Part shown: piece after piece, positions 63,155 to 64,000 of the stretch
Layout: every line of letters begins with the position of its first letter
Position numbering within the stretch: the stretch's first letter is position 1
Program-made: the position numbers and the translations under genes
NCBI GenBank assembly: GCA_016785225.1
Contig: JAFBJZ010000847.1
Location: 1,412,501 to 1,476,500 of the forward strand
DNA length: 64,000 nt
Direction: 5' to 3'
Source of the DNA: Psettodes erumei
Taxonomy: Eukaryota; Chordata; Actinopteri; Pleuronectiformes; Psettodidae
Notes under the pieces: model-generated
Told to the model about the DNA's origin: nothing
The model's database searches: none
Seen by the model: only the letters and a program-made list of their open reading frames with translations

Positions 63155-63694
63155 GGCTGGCCAGGTAGCTCACCTCAGCGCGCTCAACGAGCCAGCTAGC
63201 TTGCCAACGTGCTAGCACACGTTAGCCGTGTTAACCTATTTAGCTTTGACAGGTGCACGCCCTCTTTTTGCTCACGACTTTTTACGTTAACGGGCTTCAG
63301 ACCGCGTCAGACCAATGTAACACATTTTACGGATGTGAAATCAGCTCAAACTTCGGGGTTGTTTTCGATCTTTTTGTTCATATGTTTGTTTTGTTTACCC
63401 ACTTCGGCCTCCTCTCCACTGCTGTCAACTGCTTCTCCGACGGACGCTGGAACGTTACGTAACCTCGCGCGGGGCATTCTGGGTGTTTGAGTTTCGTCAC
63501 ATGCTTTATATCGACGCGAACTCATTAGCTCGAGCCCGGCCGCGGAACTACAACCAAAAGTGGAACGGAAGTGAGGTAATCAAAGGTCACAGTTCATTCT
63601 GTGTCAACACATGTGCGTCCTGTTGTCGCCATGTGTTTAGACCCAGAAAATTCTTAATTTCCGTACTCTGTGGAAAAATTTAAGTCAGAAAAAA
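63155..63694. promoter_or_regulatory. Bidirectional CpG-rich promoter, irf2bp1 and plus-strand gene
   Basis: 540 bases separate the two divergent start codons. The segment is CpG-rich and has no TATA. It holds a ZNF143/Staf-like GCATTCTGGG (63474-63483, CCCAGAATGC on the other strand), an ETS-like ACGGAAGTG (63565-63573) and ACTACAA near 63547. These are typical of divergent housekeeping promoters. The exact start sites are unknown. Confidence 0.55.
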
Positions 63695-63779
63695 ATGCCA
63701 AGAGACATATCATCCTCATCAAGCGAAGATGAAACGGACAGTCCTGCCACAGAACAATCGGGAAAGCAGAAAGAACCCG
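63695..63779 (+). CDS. First coding exon of an unidentified gene (partial)
   Basis: The ATG at 63695 opens MPRDISSSSSEDETDSPATE and continues about 8 more residues to a consensus donor (CCCG/GTAAGT) at 63779-63780, leaving phase 1. Twenty-eight codons and one base are seen, and the remainder lies beyond the window. The Ser/Asp/Glu-rich start looks like a CK2-type acidic patch of a nuclear or nucleolar protein. An RNA polymerase I subunit such as POLR1G (CD3EAP, also on human 19q13.32) is a guess only and was not used as the name. It shares a bidirectional promoter with irf2bp1. Confidence 0.6.
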
Positions 63780-64000
63780 GTAAGTTCTCACTAATTGATT
63801 TCACGAAGTTCGTTTGTGCGGTTAGCTAATATGCTAGTTAGTGTTTTCAGCTTCACTCAGAAATACATTGTCGTTAAATAAAAATGCACAGCATGCAGCA
63901 TCAATAAGCGAGGGGCTTAGCATCATTAACGCTTTTATTTATTACCCTTTGACTCATTTAAACAGATATAAGTATTGTCGTGTGTTGTTATTAGTCTAGA

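Overview
This 64 kb window is vertebrate nuclear DNA, most likely from a teleost and probably a percomorph. Genes are split into exons with GT-AG introns. Dinucleotide microsatellites are very dense. Promoter sequence is CpG-rich and there are long gene-poor stretches. Short pieces resemble dispersed repeats that recur in fish genomes. No bacterial-style operons, tRNAs, rRNAs, CRISPR arrays or intact transposons were seen.

Layout. (1) 1-10.6 kb has no recognised gene, but four well-spliced minus-strand segments (about 5.73-9.78 kb) look like one transcript of unknown identity. (2) 10.65-17.7 kb on the minus strand is a complete phospholipase D family gene, pld3. It was rebuilt here from eleven coding exons encoding 487 residues, with both HKD motifs, a signal-anchor segment, a candidate poly(A) signal and a CpG-rich promoter. 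(3) At least one consensus donor follows that promoter on the plus strand, suggesting a divergent non-coding transcript. (4) About 19-52 kb is a gene desert. It holds many microsatellites, old repeat fragments, a few orphan exon-like segments and several low-repeat islands that could be regulatory. (5) 52.3-55.7 kb on the minus strand is foxa3, with two coding exons, 464 residues, a complete forkhead domain and a TATA box. (6) About 59-63.2 kb on the minus strand is an IRF2BP-family gene, best called irf2bp1. It has two coding exons and 441 residues, with the N-terminal zinc finger and the C-terminal RING. (7) At 63.7 kb the first coding exon of another gene starts on the plus strand, head-to-head with irf2bp1, and runs off the window.

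The genes do not form a single pathway. Pld3 is a lysosomal/ER nuclease-family protein, Foxa3 an endodermal pioneer transcription factor, and Irf2bp1 a nuclear co-repressor/E3-type cofactor. The foxa3-irf2bp1 adjacency matches the human 19q13.32 neighbourhood and supports both names.

Exon boundaries were worked out by eye from splice consensus, reading phase and known protein families. No alignment or expression data were available.
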